Source: Georhizobium profundi (GTDB taxonomy: Bacteria > Pseudomonadota > Alphaproteobacteria > Rhizobiales > Rhizobiaceae). From it: a stretch of 64,000 nt of DNA. A program made the position numbers and the translations under genes. The stretch spans positions 1,140,001-1,204,000 of the forward strand of contig NZ_CP032509.1 of assembly GCF_003952725.1 (NCBI RefSeq), in the 5' to 3' direction. Below, in pieces: positions 38,316 through 47,800 of the stretch. The notes under the pieces were generated by a model, which did no database searches, was not told the DNA's origin, and saw only the letters and a list, made by a program, of their open reading frames with translations. Positions within the stretch are counted from its first letter, which is position 1. Every line of letters begins with the position of its first letter.

Positions 38316-39215
38316 TCAGACAAATTCGCGGGCGACGCGAAAGAGTGTCGCGTGGCGCTCGGCGACCGCATCGACATCCTTGCCGTATCCTCCGCCGATG
38401 ACCCCGCAAAGGGGGATGCCGCGTTGCCGGAAGAAGCCGATGACCGCGCGGTCGCGCCGCTTCAGGCCCTCGTCGGTCAGGGAGAGCCTGCCGAGCCGAT
38501 CATCGGCGTGTGGATCGACGCCGGCGTTGTAGAACACGATATCAGGCCGCGGTCCAAGACATGCGCGCGCCAGTGTATCCTCGACGATTTCCAGATAGGC
38601 ATCGTCGCGAACCTTGTCGGGCAGCGCGACATCCATGTCCGAGGGCACCTTGTCGTTCGGATAGTTTCGCTCGGCATGAACCGACACCGTGAAAACGCGG
38701 GGCTCGTCGCGAAAAATGTCGGCGGTTCCGTCGCCCTGGTGCACATCGAGATCGACCACCATGGCCCGGCGGATCGCTCCTTCTTCGAGAAGCTTCGAGG
38801 CCGCAACGCCGACATCGTTGAAGGTGCAAAAGCCGGCACCATGTGCGCGCCGTGCGTGGTGGCTGCCGCCGGCGGTGTTGCAAGCAAGGCCGGTTTCGAG
38901 CGCGATGCGTGCCGCCAGAAGCGTGCCGGAAGTCGCAGCGCGCGCGCGGCGCGATACGCGCTCATTGACCGGAAAGCCGATGGCCTTCTCGATCGGCTCG
39001 GGTACGGCAACGGCGAAAACCTGCGCCACATAGGCCGGATCATGGGCGAGCGCAAAGACCTCCTGCGGTTCGATCCCGGGCACCTCATGGCCCTGTTCGA
39101 GGAGGCCATCGCGTCTCAAAATCTCGATCAGCCGGGTGTATTTGCCCATGGGAAAGCGATGGTCAGCAGAAAACTGCGCATCGTAGTCGGGGGTGTGGAC
39201 GATCGGGAGCACCAT
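38316..39215 (-). CDS. Histone deacetylase family protein (acetoin-utilisation type hydrolase)
   Basis: 299-residue zinc amidohydrolase. The start at 39215 (MVLPIVHTPDYDAQFSADHR) gives the usual length; the longer open frame upstream has low-complexity charge and is not coding. Active-site blocks are present: GGSHHARRAHGAGFCTFND (paired histidines, about 110-128), VVDLDVHQGDGT with Asp and His ligands, and the third zinc aspartate in FYNAGVDPHADD, with GGGYGKD near the end. Bacterial members deacetylate polyamines, acetoin-related compounds or proteins; the substrate here is unknown. Confidence 0.9.
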   Translation of the reverse strand: MVLPIVHTPDYDAQFSADHRFPMGKYTRLIEILRRDGLLEQGHEVPGIEPQEVFALAHDPAYVAQVFAVAVPEPIEKAIGFPVNERVSRRARAATSGTLLAARIALETGLACNTAGGSHHARRAHGAGFCTFNDVGVAASKLLEEGAIRRAMVVDLDVHQGDGTADIFRDEPRVFTVSVHAERNYPNDKVPSDMDVALPDKVRDDAYLEIVEDTLARACLGPRPDIVFYNAGVDPHADDRLGRLSLTDEGLKRRDRAVIGFFRQRGIPLCGVIGGGYGKDVDAVAERHATLFRVAREFV

Positions 39216-39368
39216 CAGAGACCCGATATAGTGGAAGCTGGCTGCAGGTGAAGTGCTGACGGCCTCCAATGCGCTTGAGCGGCGTCCGCCTCGCAGCCGC
39301 TTCTCTCTTTCCCTGAAACGATCTAGGGGAGGTGCGACGTTCGCTTCGCTTCGCTCAAGGTCGCTTTC

Positions 39369-40721
39369 TTGTCGCCCAACCCACCGATTTCCAATGTGTC
39401 CGCTGCCCGGTCGTTCGAGGTGACCAGCCGATCGGTGCTCGCGATCGCGCTGCCGATGACGCTCGCCTTCATGACGACGCCGCTGATCGGGTTGACCGAC
39501 ACGGCGATCGTGGGCCAGTCGGGTGAGGCCGCGCCGCTTGGCGGCCTTGCGATCGGGGCCATCATCTTCGATTTTGTGTTCGTCAGCTGCAATTTCCTGC
39601 GCGCGGCAACGACCGGGCTGGTCGCGCAATCGGCAGGGCGCGGCGATGTCGGCGAGGAACAGACGATCTTTTGGCGCGCACTGATCCTCGCGCTCGGAAT
39701 CGGCATCATCTTCGTGCTGCTTGCACAATGGATCACCGGCGCGGGGCTGGCCTTCATGGAGCCCAGCGCGGACGTGCGCGCTGCGGCCGAAACCTATACG
39801 GCGATCCGCTTTCTCTCGGCGCCGGCCGCGCTTGCGAACTACACTATCCTTGGTTTTGTCCTCGGTCGCGGAGAAGCCCGGCTCGGCCTCGGTCTGCAGG
39901 TGGTGATCAACGGCGCCAACATCGCCCTCTCGCTCTATCTCGGCGTGGTGCTCGGATGGGGCATCGCAGGGGTCGCCTGGGGGACGGTTGCAGCCGAGTG
40001 CATCGGCGCCGTCTGCGGCTTCGCGATCATCGTCGGGCGCTTTTCACGCCAATCACGACAGGGCTGGTTGTCGCTCTTCGACCGGAAGGCGCTCGTTGCG
40101 CTGATGGCGCTCAATCGCGACATCATGATCCGATCGCTGTCGCTTCTCACCGCCTTCGCGCTGTTCACGCGCACAGGGGCGCAATTCGGACCGGTCACGC
40201 TGGCAGCCAATGCGGTGCTTCTCAACTTTTTCATGATCGCAGGGTTTTATCTCGACGGCTTGGCGACGGCCTCCGAGCAGATCGTCGGTCGCTCGATCGG
40301 CGCGCTGCATCGGCCGGCTTTCGACAAGGCCATCCGACTGACGGTGATGTGGGGCTTTGCCCTTTCAGGCATTGCAGCCGCGTTCTTTCTGCTGGCGGGG
40401 CCGGCGCTGATCGATATCGTCACCACCGCGCCGGAGGTGCGTGAGGCCGCTCGGATCTATCTGCCATGGGCGGCGCTGACCGGGCTAGCCGGCGTGCTGG
40501 CATTTCAGATGGACGGCGTCTTCATTGGCGCGACCTGGTCGCGCGACATGCGCAACATGATGGTTTTGTCGCTGATCGCCTTTGTCGCGATGGTCTGGTT
40601 CGTCGTGCCCATGGCCGGCAATCACGGGCTTTGGGCCGCGTTCAACCTGTTCCTCGGGCTGCGCGGCATCTCGCTTTATCTGCTCATACCGCGCCGCGCC
40701 TTGGCGACGTTCAGGCAGTGA
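39369..40721 (+). CDS. MATE-family efflux transporter (DinF-like)
   Basis: 450 residues with about twelve membrane helices. MATE features include the N-terminal ALPMTLAFMTTPLIGLTDTAIVG (in two parts), LRAATTGLVAQSAGRGD, GFVLGRGEARLGLGLQ and LDGLATASEQIVGRSIGA. These pumps export cationic drugs or metabolites by Na+ or H+ antiport. A TTG start at 39369 with AAGG eight bases upstream is likely; a GTG at 39396 is the alternative. It converges on pyrD, and the two coding ends overlap by 11 bases. Confidence 0.9.
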   Translation: MSPNPPISNVSAARSFEVTSRSVLAIALPMTLAFMTTPLIGLTDTAIVGQSGEAAPLGGLAIGAIIFDFVFVSCNFLRAATTGLVAQSAGRGDVGEEQTIFWRALILALGIGIIFVLLAQWITGAGLAFMEPSADVRAAAETYTAIRFLSAPAALANYTILGFVLGRGEARLGLGLQVVINGANIALSLYLGVVLGWGIAGVAWGTVAAECIGAVCGFAIIVGRFSRQSRQGWLSLFDRKALVALMALNRDIMIRSLSLLTAFALFTRTGAQFGPVTLAANAVLLNFFMIAGFYLDGLATASEQIVGRSIGALHRPAFDKAIRLTVMWGFALSGIAAAFFLLAGPALIDIVTTAPEVREAARIYLPWAALTGLAGVLAFQMDGVFIGATWSRDMRNMMVLSLIAFVAMVWFVVPMAGNHGLWAAFNLFLGLRGISLYLLIPRRALATFRQ

Positions 40722-41805
40722 GCGCGAGATCCGCCCAGGCATCGACTTCGGTATCACGGTAATCGGCAATGACGGCGACGCCGTCGGCATCGAGACGATC
40801 GACCAGACCTTTGGTGATGTCATGCGCGATCGCCGGGCCGCGATAGATGAGGCCCGTGTAGAGTTGCACGAGATCGGCGCCCGCCTTGATCTTCGTGAGG
40901 GCCGCTTCTGCGGAATCGACGCCGCCGACGCCGATCAGCACCAGACTGGTCCCCACACGTCGACGCAGGCGCGCCAGCATGATGGTGGAGCGTTCAAACA
41001 GCGGGCGTCCGGAAAGGCCACCCGTCTCGCGTGCCTTGTCGCTGTTGGTCAGGCCGGCGCGCGACAGGGTGGTGTTGGAAACGATCACACCTTCGATGGC
41101 ATGGGCCAGCGCCATTTCGGCGACGTCGTCGAGCGCGGCTTCATCCAGATCCGGCGCGATCTTGAGAAACACCGAGAGGCGCTTGCCCGTGATGCTGGCG
41201 GCAGCTTCGCGCGCAGCGGTCACTGATTTCAGCAGTTCGGCCAGGCTTTCGCGCGCCTGCAGGTCGCGAAGGCCGGGTGTGTTCGGCGAGGAAACATTGA
41301 TCGTGAAATAGTCGGCGACCGTCGCGAAGGTCTTGATGCCGGCCGCGTAATCGGCAACGCGGTCGTCGCTGTCCTTGTTGGCGCCGATGTTCACGCCGAC
41401 GATACCTGCCCGGCGCGAGCGCTTCTTGAGCCTAGCTAACGCCGCCTCATGTCCGCGATTGTTGAAGCCGAGCCGGTTGATCACGGCTTCGTCCTCCGGC
41501 AGCCGGAAGATGCGGGGCTGCGGGTTTCCCGCCTGCGGCTTCGGGGTCACCGTGCCGATTTCGACGAAGCCGAAGCCGAGCTGCAGAAGCGCATTCGGCA
41601 CTTCCGCGTCCTTGTCGAAACCGGCGGCCATGCCAATCGGGTTCGGCAGGATCAGATTGGCGACACGTGTTTCCAGACGCTTGTCGCGCACCGGGGGCGG
41701 GGCAGGCACCAGGCCTGCCGACAGCGCCCGAATGGCCAGTCCATGCGCCGTTTCAGGCTGCAACAGAAACAGAAGCTGGCGGCCGATATCGGCGGTGAAA
41801 GACAT
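40711..41805 (-). CDS. pyrD: Dihydroorotate dehydrogenase (quinone), class 2
   Basis: Oxidises dihydroorotate to orotate in pyrimidine synthesis and passes electrons to quinone at the inner membrane. The 364-residue protein has the class 2 N-terminal helices (ADIGRQLLFLLQPETAHGLA), FMN-site blocks GMAAGFDKDAEVPNALL and EIGTVTPKPQAGNP, and the catalytic serine in NVSSPNTPGLRDLQ (about residue 180). The late motifs GGLSGRPLF and GVGGVDSAEAAL are present. Its start overlaps the DUF952 stop by one base (TGATG). Confidence 0.95.
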   Translation of the reverse strand: MSFTADIGRQLLFLLQPETAHGLAIRALSAGLVPAPPPVRDKRLETRVANLILPNPIGMAAGFDKDAEVPNALLQLGFGFVEIGTVTPKPQAGNPQPRIFRLPEDEAVINRLGFNNRGHEAALARLKKRSRRAGIVGVNIGANKDSDDRVADYAAGIKTFATVADYFTINVSSPNTPGLRDLQARESLAELLKSVTAAREAAASITGKRLSVFLKIAPDLDEAALDDVAEMALAHAIEGVIVSNTTLSRAGLTNSDKARETGGLSGRPLFERSTIMLARLRRRVGTSLVLIGVGGVDSAEAALTKIKAGADLVQLYTGLIYRGPAIAHDITKGLVDRLDADGVAVIADYRDTEVDAWADLALTA

Positions 41806-42152
41806 CAGGCGTCCAGTGCCGGAAAATTGTGGGAGCCGTCGGCGTTCAGCGGCAAAGGCTTCACCCAGAGCACGGCCGACAATTCCAGCGGCGTATAGAG
41901 ATGCGGAAAGAGCTGCCCGCCGCGGGACGGTTCATAGACCAGATGATCGCCGAGCTGTTCGGAATCGATCGCGACGAGCACCAGATCGTCCTGGCCCTGG
42001 AAATGCTTGGCCGCCGTCTCGCGAACCTGATCGGCTGTGGAGAAATGGATATAACCGTCGATGAGATCGATCGGCGCACCGACGAATTGGCCCGCGGCTT
42101 CGGCTGCTTCCCAAAGCGGGCGCGGCGCGATCTTGTAGATCGGTGCTGTCAT
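41805..42152 (-). CDS. DUF952 domain-containing protein
   Basis: 115-residue cytoplasmic protein of the DUF952 family, typically found beside pyrD in rhizobia. Visible family blocks are IYKIAPRPLWEAAEAAGQF, DGYIHFSTADQVRETAAKHF, LVYEPSRGGQLFPHLY, and the final PLNADGSHNFP. The fold is thought to resemble an ADP-ribosylating or glutathione-binding scaffold, but no function is established. Its stop overlaps the pyrD start by one base, so the two are coupled and probably share a promoter. Confidence 0.88.
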   Translation of the reverse strand: MTAPIYKIAPRPLWEAAEAAGQFVGAPIDLIDGYIHFSTADQVRETAAKHFQGQDDLVLVAIDSEQLGDHLVYEPSRGGQLFPHLYTPLELSAVLWVKPLPLNADGSHNFPALDA

Positions 42153-42243
42153 GCGAGTCCCTTCGCGTGTAACGATCCGGATATCCTATTTCGGACGCGT
42201 TTCAATGGGCATAGTGACTGTGATTAAGCAATTGGAGGCGACG

Positions 42244-42648
42244 ATGTTGCACAAATTTCCCGCCGCCGCGCTGATCCTCGGCCTTTTGGCGGGCCCCGCG
42301 GTCGCGCAGGACGATGGGCGCTACTCCATGGAGCGTACCGAAGATGGCTTCGTGCGCATGGATCGGCAGACCGGCGAAGTCTCGGTCTGTCGCGAGCAGG
42401 GCGAGGATCTCGTGTGCCGGCTGGCGGCCGACGATCGGCAGGCCTTCGAGACGGATCTCGACGCGCTGTCTGACCGAGTCACGGCGCTCGAGGAGCGGCT
42501 TGCAGAGTTGTCCTCGGCCGATCTGCCGCCCGAGGAAGAGATCGACCGTGCGATGGGCATCATGGAAAGCTTCATGCGCCGCTTCTTCGGCATGATCCAG
42601 GAATTCCAGCAGGAGCTGGGCACGACCGAGGACGGCACCCGCACCTGA
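42244..42648 (+). CDS. Uncharacterised periplasmic protein with C-terminal coiled coil
   Basis: 134 residues from an ATG at 42244 with GGAGGCGACG directly upstream; the frame opens earlier, but this site is decisive. A signal peptide (LHKFPAAALILGLLAGPAVA-QD) is followed by RYSMERTEDGFVRMDRQTGE, two cysteines (SVCREQ and LVCRLA), and an acidic coiled coil (LDALSDRVTALEERLAEL) leading to a methionine- and phenylalanine-rich helix (FMRRFFGMIQEFQQEL). The family is not recognised. It converges on the esterase gene with three bases between. Confidence 0.75.
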   Translation: MLHKFPAAALILGLLAGPAVAQDDGRYSMERTEDGFVRMDRQTGEVSVCREQGEDLVCRLAADDRQAFETDLDALSDRVTALEERLAELSSADLPPEEEIDRAMGIMESFMRRFFGMIQEFQQELGTTEDGTRT

Positions 42649-42651
42649 TCG

Positions 42652-43638
42652 CTATGTGGCGAGCGCCGCATCGATCCGGCTGTTGAGGAAGGTTTCTATC
42701 CGCTCCCGGCTCGCTTCGGCCAGCTTCGTTTCGAAGCTCTGGAAGACGTGACAGCCGCCTGGCGCAATGTCGATCTCGGCCGTGTTGCCGGCAGCCAGCC
42801 AGCGGGCTGCCATAAAAAGCGTGTCGTCGATCAAAAGGTCTGCGGTTCCGCAGGAAAACAATGCCGGCGGCATGTCGGCCAAGTCGGCAAAGAGCGGTGA
42901 AACGGCGGGGTCGCGCCGGTCGATCGTTGCCGGCACGAAATTCTCGACGAATTTTTCCACGTCCCGGGTGTTGAGGATCAGCTTGTCGCTGCCCCAGTTC
43001 CGCACGCTCGGAGTAAGCGACAGATCAAAACAGCCCGCCGTGAGATTGGCGGCTGAGAATGGCGTCAGCTGGTAGCGATCGCGCAATGCCACGAGGGTGG
43101 CGACGGTGAGGTGTGCGCCGGCGGATTCGCCCCCGATGGCCAGAACGGAACGGTCAAACTCCGAGCCGCCTTCGCCGACGAGCCACAAGGCCGCGGTCAG
43201 GCAATCGTCGATGGCGGCAGGAAAGGGGTGTTCGGGAGCAAGACGGTAGTCGACCGACACAGCAGAAAAGCCGGTTACTTCGACCAGGCGCCGCAAACGC
43301 AGATCGTTCTCGCGCGCCGTTCCCATCACCCATCCACCGCCGTGAAAATGCAGATAGGTTCCGCGTGGAGCGCGTGTCAGCGGATGCAGGATGCGCAGGC
43401 CGATCGGATGTCCGTCATCGCCCACGATGGTCTGCTCGATGGCGTGGCGGTCGGGTGCCGGCAGTGGAAACGAGCCACGACCGGCAGCGCGCGCCTTCCT
43501 GATCTCCGGCAGGCTGAACGACCAGATGTCGGGTGCCGCAGCCAGCCGGGACAGGATGCTTTCGTTGAGCTCCCGGATTTCCCCGTCGATATTTTCGGGC
43601 GCGAAAATGTCGGGACCTGGCCAGTCGACTGAACTCAT
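42652..43638 (-). CDS. Alpha/beta hydrolase, hormone-sensitive-lipase type esterase
   Basis: 328 residues from MSSVDWPGPDIFAPENIDG; the much longer open frame upstream is not coding. The HSL/acetyl-esterase hallmarks are HFHGGGWVMGTARENDL (oxyanion hole, about residue 105), DYRLAPEHPFPAAIDD, the nucleophile elbow GGESAGAHLTVA (serine near 175), CGTADLLIDDT (aspartate) and GGCHVFQSF (histidine). It should hydrolyse short acyl esters in the cytoplasm; the natural substrate is unknown. AGAGG lies upstream of the chosen start. Confidence 0.88.
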   Translation of the reverse strand: MSSVDWPGPDIFAPENIDGEIRELNESILSRLAAAPDIWSFSLPEIRKARAAGRGSFPLPAPDRHAIEQTIVGDDGHPIGLRILHPLTRAPRGTYLHFHGGGWVMGTARENDLRLRRLVEVTGFSAVSVDYRLAPEHPFPAAIDDCLTAALWLVGEGGSEFDRSVLAIGGESAGAHLTVATLVALRDRYQLTPFSAANLTAGCFDLSLTPSVRNWGSDKLILNTRDVEKFVENFVPATIDRRDPAVSPLFADLADMPPALFSCGTADLLIDDTLFMAARWLAAGNTAEIDIAPGGCHVFQSFETKLAEASRERIETFLNSRIDAALAT

Positions 43639-43731
43639 CACGCACGAACCTCTTCTCAAGACTGTCGTTTTGCCCGTCCTGCACCATATGGGTGCAGTCC
43701 AGGATGGCAATGGGCGCGTCGACGAGGAGAT

Positions 43732-44073
43732 ATGCAGTTGAGGATCATCATCGGACTTTTTGGGCTCGCCTTCGGGTTGCTGATCGTTTGGGCGAGCCTG
43801 ACGGGCGATTTCTGGGCAACCGGCAGCTTCCTGACGTCTGATCCCTGGGGGATCGTGTCTTTGGTGGATCTCTATCTCGGCCTTTTTCTGTTCGTCGTGA
43901 TCATCGCGCTCGTCGAGCGGAGGCCTCTCGCCGTCCTGTTGTGGTGCCTGCCGCTGCCATTTCTCGGCAATCTCTGGACCGCGCTCTGGTTCGTCGTTCG
44001 TTGGCACAAGATCCGGGATTGGGCCGGGCATGCGGTTGCGTCCGTTCGTGGACAAGAGCAGAAAGCGCTTTGA
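43732..44073 (+). CDS. Uncharacterised small inner membrane protein
   Basis: 113 residues with about three hydrophobic segments (IIIGLFGLAFGLLIVWASL, VDLYLGLFLFVVIIALV and AVLLWCLPLPFLGNLW). The layout SDPWGIVSLVDLYLGL is seen in other short bacterial membrane proteins of unknown role. GAGGAG lies only two bases before the ATG at 43732 but eight bases before an in-frame TTG at 43738, which may be the true start. The response-regulator gene follows 83 bases later on the same strand. Confidence 0.65.
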   Translation: MQLRIIIGLFGLAFGLLIVWASLTGDFWATGSFLTSDPWGIVSLVDLYLGLFLFVVIIALVERRPLAVLLWCLPLPFLGNLWTALWFVVRWHKIRDWAGHAVASVRGQEQKAL

Positions 44074-44156
44074 ACGCATAGCGTTCGCGTCTAGCATGAG
44101 CGTCCAGTGTCGGCGCCCGGGCGGAGGTCTAACCGAAGCGCCGTCGGGAGGGGCAT

Positions 44157-44834
44157 TTGACTTCGAACACCACAATCATCATCGCCGATGACCATCCGCT
44201 GTTTCGCGGTGCGTTGCGGCAGGCGCTCAACGGATTGGGCGAGGCGGTCGAGATCGTCGAATCCGGTGATTTCGATGCAACGCGGCAAGCGGTCATCGAC
44301 CATCCCGATGCGGACATCATGCTGCTCGATCTCGCCATGCCCGGCGTGAGCGGCCTTTCGGGCCTGATTTCCCTGCGCGCGGAATTCGTCAGCCTGCCGG
44401 TGGTCATCGTGTCGGCTTCGGACGATGGGGCAACGATCCGCCGGGTGCTTGATCTCGGTGCATCGGGATTCATCCCGAAATCCGCAAGCATCGACGATAT
44501 TCGGGCCGCCGTGCGGGCCGTGCTGGATGGCGAAGTCTGGGTTCCCGCCTCGATCGACGTTGCGGAAGAAGCCGACACCGAGGTGCAGGATCTCATTCGC
44601 CGCCTGCAGACGCTCACGCCTCAGCAGAGCCGGGTACTCGGAATGCTGGCCGAGGGCTTGCTGAACAAGCAGATCGCCTACGAGCTCAGTGTGTCGGAAG
44701 CCACCATCAAGGCCCATGTGTCCGCTGTGCTGCAGAAGCTCGGTGTCGACAGCCGAACACAGGCGGTCATCCAGCTGTCGCGCATCGGCATGGGCGGGTT
44801 GAACGCCCTGCCGGAAAGCGCCTCGAGTCACTAA
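44157..44834 (+). CDS. LuxR/FixJ-type response regulator
   Basis: 225 residues. The receiver domain has the acidic pair IIIADDHPLFRG, the phosphoacceptor aspartate in DIMLLDLAMPGVSG (about residue 61) and the lysine in GFIPKSAS. The C-terminal LuxR helix-turn-helix is LTPQQSRVLGMLAEGLLNKQ followed by LSVSEATIKAHVSAVLQKLG. A TTG start at 44157 has GGGAGGGG upstream. It ends four bases from the end of the facing hybrid kinase gene, the likely phosphate source. Similar pairs regulate alcohol, acetate or quinoprotein metabolism in other proteobacteria; the target genes are unknown here. Confidence 0.92.
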   Translation: MTSNTTIIIADDHPLFRGALRQALNGLGEAVEIVESGDFDATRQAVIDHPDADIMLLDLAMPGVSGLSGLISLRAEFVSLPVVIVSASDDGATIRRVLDLGASGFIPKSASIDDIRAAVRAVLDGEVWVPASIDVAEEADTEVQDLIRRLQTLTPQQSRVLGMLAEGLLNKQIAYELSVSEATIKAHVSAVLQKLGVDSRTQAVIQLSRIGMGGLNALPESASSH

Positions 44835-44838
44835 TACG

Positions 44839-47800
44839 TCACTCCGCCGCCTGACGACGCGCAGCGGCGATCCTGGTCAGAAACGCGCGCAGTGCTGCAG
44901 GCCGAACCGGCTTGTTCTGGATGGCAATTCCTTCCGCATCCGCCATGGTGCGCACCTCCACCGTTCGGTCGGCGGTGACCATCAGCGCCGGCAGGTCGGC
45001 CGCAAAGTGCTTGCGCAGGCGAATGACCGCCCCGATGCCATCGCCGTCATCCAGATGATAATCGACGATCAGCGCGTCCGGCGCCGGATGCGTGGGTGAG
45101 AGCGCGTCGATATCGGCGATCGAATGCAACCCGGTGACAGAGCAGCCCCAGCCCGTGAGCAGGGTGATCATGCCTTCGGTGATGCGTTTTTCGTTGTCCA
45201 GCACGAGGACGCGGAGACCGCCGAGGCTCGTCATCGGCCGCATGTCGTGACCGCCGATCTTCTCCGCGATCGCCACGCGGCTTGCCTTTTCCATCGGAAC
45301 GGTGACGCGGAAATCGGTGCCGCGCCCGGATACGGAGCTCAGGCTGACGCGGTGATTGAGCACGCGCGCCATGCGATCGACGATGGAAAGGCCGAGACCG
45401 AGGCCGCTGGCGGTCCGCATGCCTTCCTCGAGTCTCGCGAATTCCTTGAAAACGGTGCGGAATTTCGAGGACGGTATGCCGATGCCCGTATCGACCACCT
45501 GGATCTCAACATCCTTGCCCCGCCGCCGAGCCCCGACGACGACGCCACCGCTCTTGGTGTATTTGAGCGCGTTCGAGACAAGGTTCTGGATCAGGCGGCG
45601 CAAAAGGTTTGGGTCGGTGCGCACGACGAGCGATGTCTTCATGACCTTGAAGCGCAGGTTTCCTGCGGCGGCGACCGGCGCGAAGTCCGTTTCGATCCGG
45701 CGAAAGAGCTCATCGAGCGCGACGACGGAGAAACGCGGCTTCATCGCTCCGGTGTCGAGGCGGGAAATGTCCAGCACCGCGCCGAGGATCGATTCCACGG
45801 AATCGAGCGAGGAATCGATGTTGGTGGCAAGGTCGCGGTTCGCCGTGTCGTCGAGGCGTTCAACGAGTGCTGACGAATAGAGGCGGGCGGCATTGAGCGG
45901 CTGGAGAATGTCGTGGCCGGCTGCCGCGAGGAAGCGGGTCTTGCCGATATTGGCCTCTTCGGCCGTGGCGCGGGCTTCCGCGAGCTCTTCGTTCACCCGG
46001 GTCAACTCGAAGGTGCGCTCGGCAACGCGCTGCTCCAGTGTCTCGTTGATCTGCTTGAGGGCGAGATCGGCCTTTACGCGCTGGGTGATGTCGGCATAGG
46101 TGGTAACAATGCCCTTGTCGGGCATCGGGTTCGACCGGATTTCAATGATCCGACCGAAGCTCGGAAGTTCGAGCGCGAAGGCCTTGTCCATCACCATGAA
46201 GTCGGCAAGCACCTTGTCGGCCTGCTTCGGGTCGATGTCACCGCGCTCCTTCATGATCGCGATGATCTCGCGCAGCGGAAACCCGACCTGCCCGACGGCT
46301 TCGGGCAAGCCGAGCAGGTCGCGAAAACGGGTGTTCCAGACGGTCAATCGGCTCAGATGATCGAAGACCGTTATGCCCTGGTCCATCTGGCCGAGCGCCG
46401 TCTGCAGCAGGTCGCGATTGTACTGTAGTGCCTCCGAGGCCTCGTCGAGGAGCCTCGCCGTGGCGGCCGATGTATCGTCATGCTTCTGGAACAGGAGCGA
46501 GAGCACCAGGCGCGAGGACGCGGAGCCGATCGCGCTGCCCAGAAGCTGTTCCGCAAACCGCACCAGGCCCATGTCCACCGCGGATTGGGGCTCCAGCCAA
46601 CGACCAGTGGTCGTCTCGTAGGTGTGGAACGAGCGTTCCGTGCGCCGCTCGCCCAGATAACGCGCGATCGTCGCCTTCAGGTCCTTGACGGTCACCTTCG
46701 TGGACCAGCGGCCGGAAGCTGGGTTTGCCAGTGACCGCTGCGGGATGAAGACGTTCGCCTGCAGCCTTTCAAGGGGCTTCAGATCGCGCGACAGGGAGCC
46801 CACGACGTAAAGCACGATGTTGAGCCCGAGGCTCAAGACGGTTGCGTTCAGCAGCGGATCGGCCATGGCCGGCGACGTGGCGTCCATTCCCGGAAGCAGG
46901 AAACTCAGGATTTGGGCCGAAAGCATGGTCTGCTCGGGCCCACCAAGGCTCGGGATGAAGAGGAGATAGAACCAGACCAGCGTGCCGCCGATGAGGCCAG
47001 CCACGACGCCTCGCGCATTTGCACCGCGCCAGATGAGACCGCCGAACAGCGCGGGGGCGAGCTGGGCGATCGCCGCGAACGATAGGAGGCCGATCGACGC
47101 CAGGCCTCCGCTGACATCCGATGCGCGGAAGTAACAGTAGCCGAGAAAGACCGTGAAGAAGATGGCTGTGCGGCGAATGCGCAGGATGGTCAGCGAGGCG
47201 TCGCGGCCGGCGATCGAACGGCGAAACGAGCTTTGGCGCAATAGCACCGGCATCACGATGTCGTTGGAGATCATGATCGAGATCGCCACCGAGGCGACGA
47301 TGACCATGGCGGTTGCGGCGGAAAACCCGCCGATGAAGGTGATGAGCGTGAGTTCCGGCACGTCGAAGGCAAGCGGCAGGGACAACAGATACAGATCAGC
47401 GTCACCGCCGCCGTCGAAGACGATGAGGCCGGCGAGCGCTACCGGCAGCACGAAGAGGTTGATGGCGATGAGATAGGCCGGAAAGAGGAAGGCTGCCGTC
47501 TTCAGCTCGTCGTGGGTGCGGTTTTCCACGACGGTGACATGGAACTGTCGCGGCAGGAGAATGATCGCAAAGGCCGAGAGCACCGTCAGCAGGAGCCATC
47601 GGCCGAGCGACGTTTCATAGGCCATGGCTTCCACGGCCTGCGCGTTCATCTGCGCCGCCTCGAAGAGGACCCCCGGGGAATCGAAGATCCAATAGACGAC
47701 GAAGAGACCCACCATGGTGAAGGCGATGAGCTTGACGACGGATTCCATGGCGATGGCGAGGATCAGGCCGTCCTGGTGCTCTGTCGCATCTGTATGACGG

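Noticed and set aside
39216..39728. N-terminal extension of the HDAC-like frame
   Set aside because: The extension is charged low-complexity sequence lying over the MATE gene; the true family start is at 39215.
43639..44175. N-terminal extension of the esterase frame
   Set aside because: It overlaps the small membrane protein gene on the other strand and has no esterase features; the family start is at 43638.
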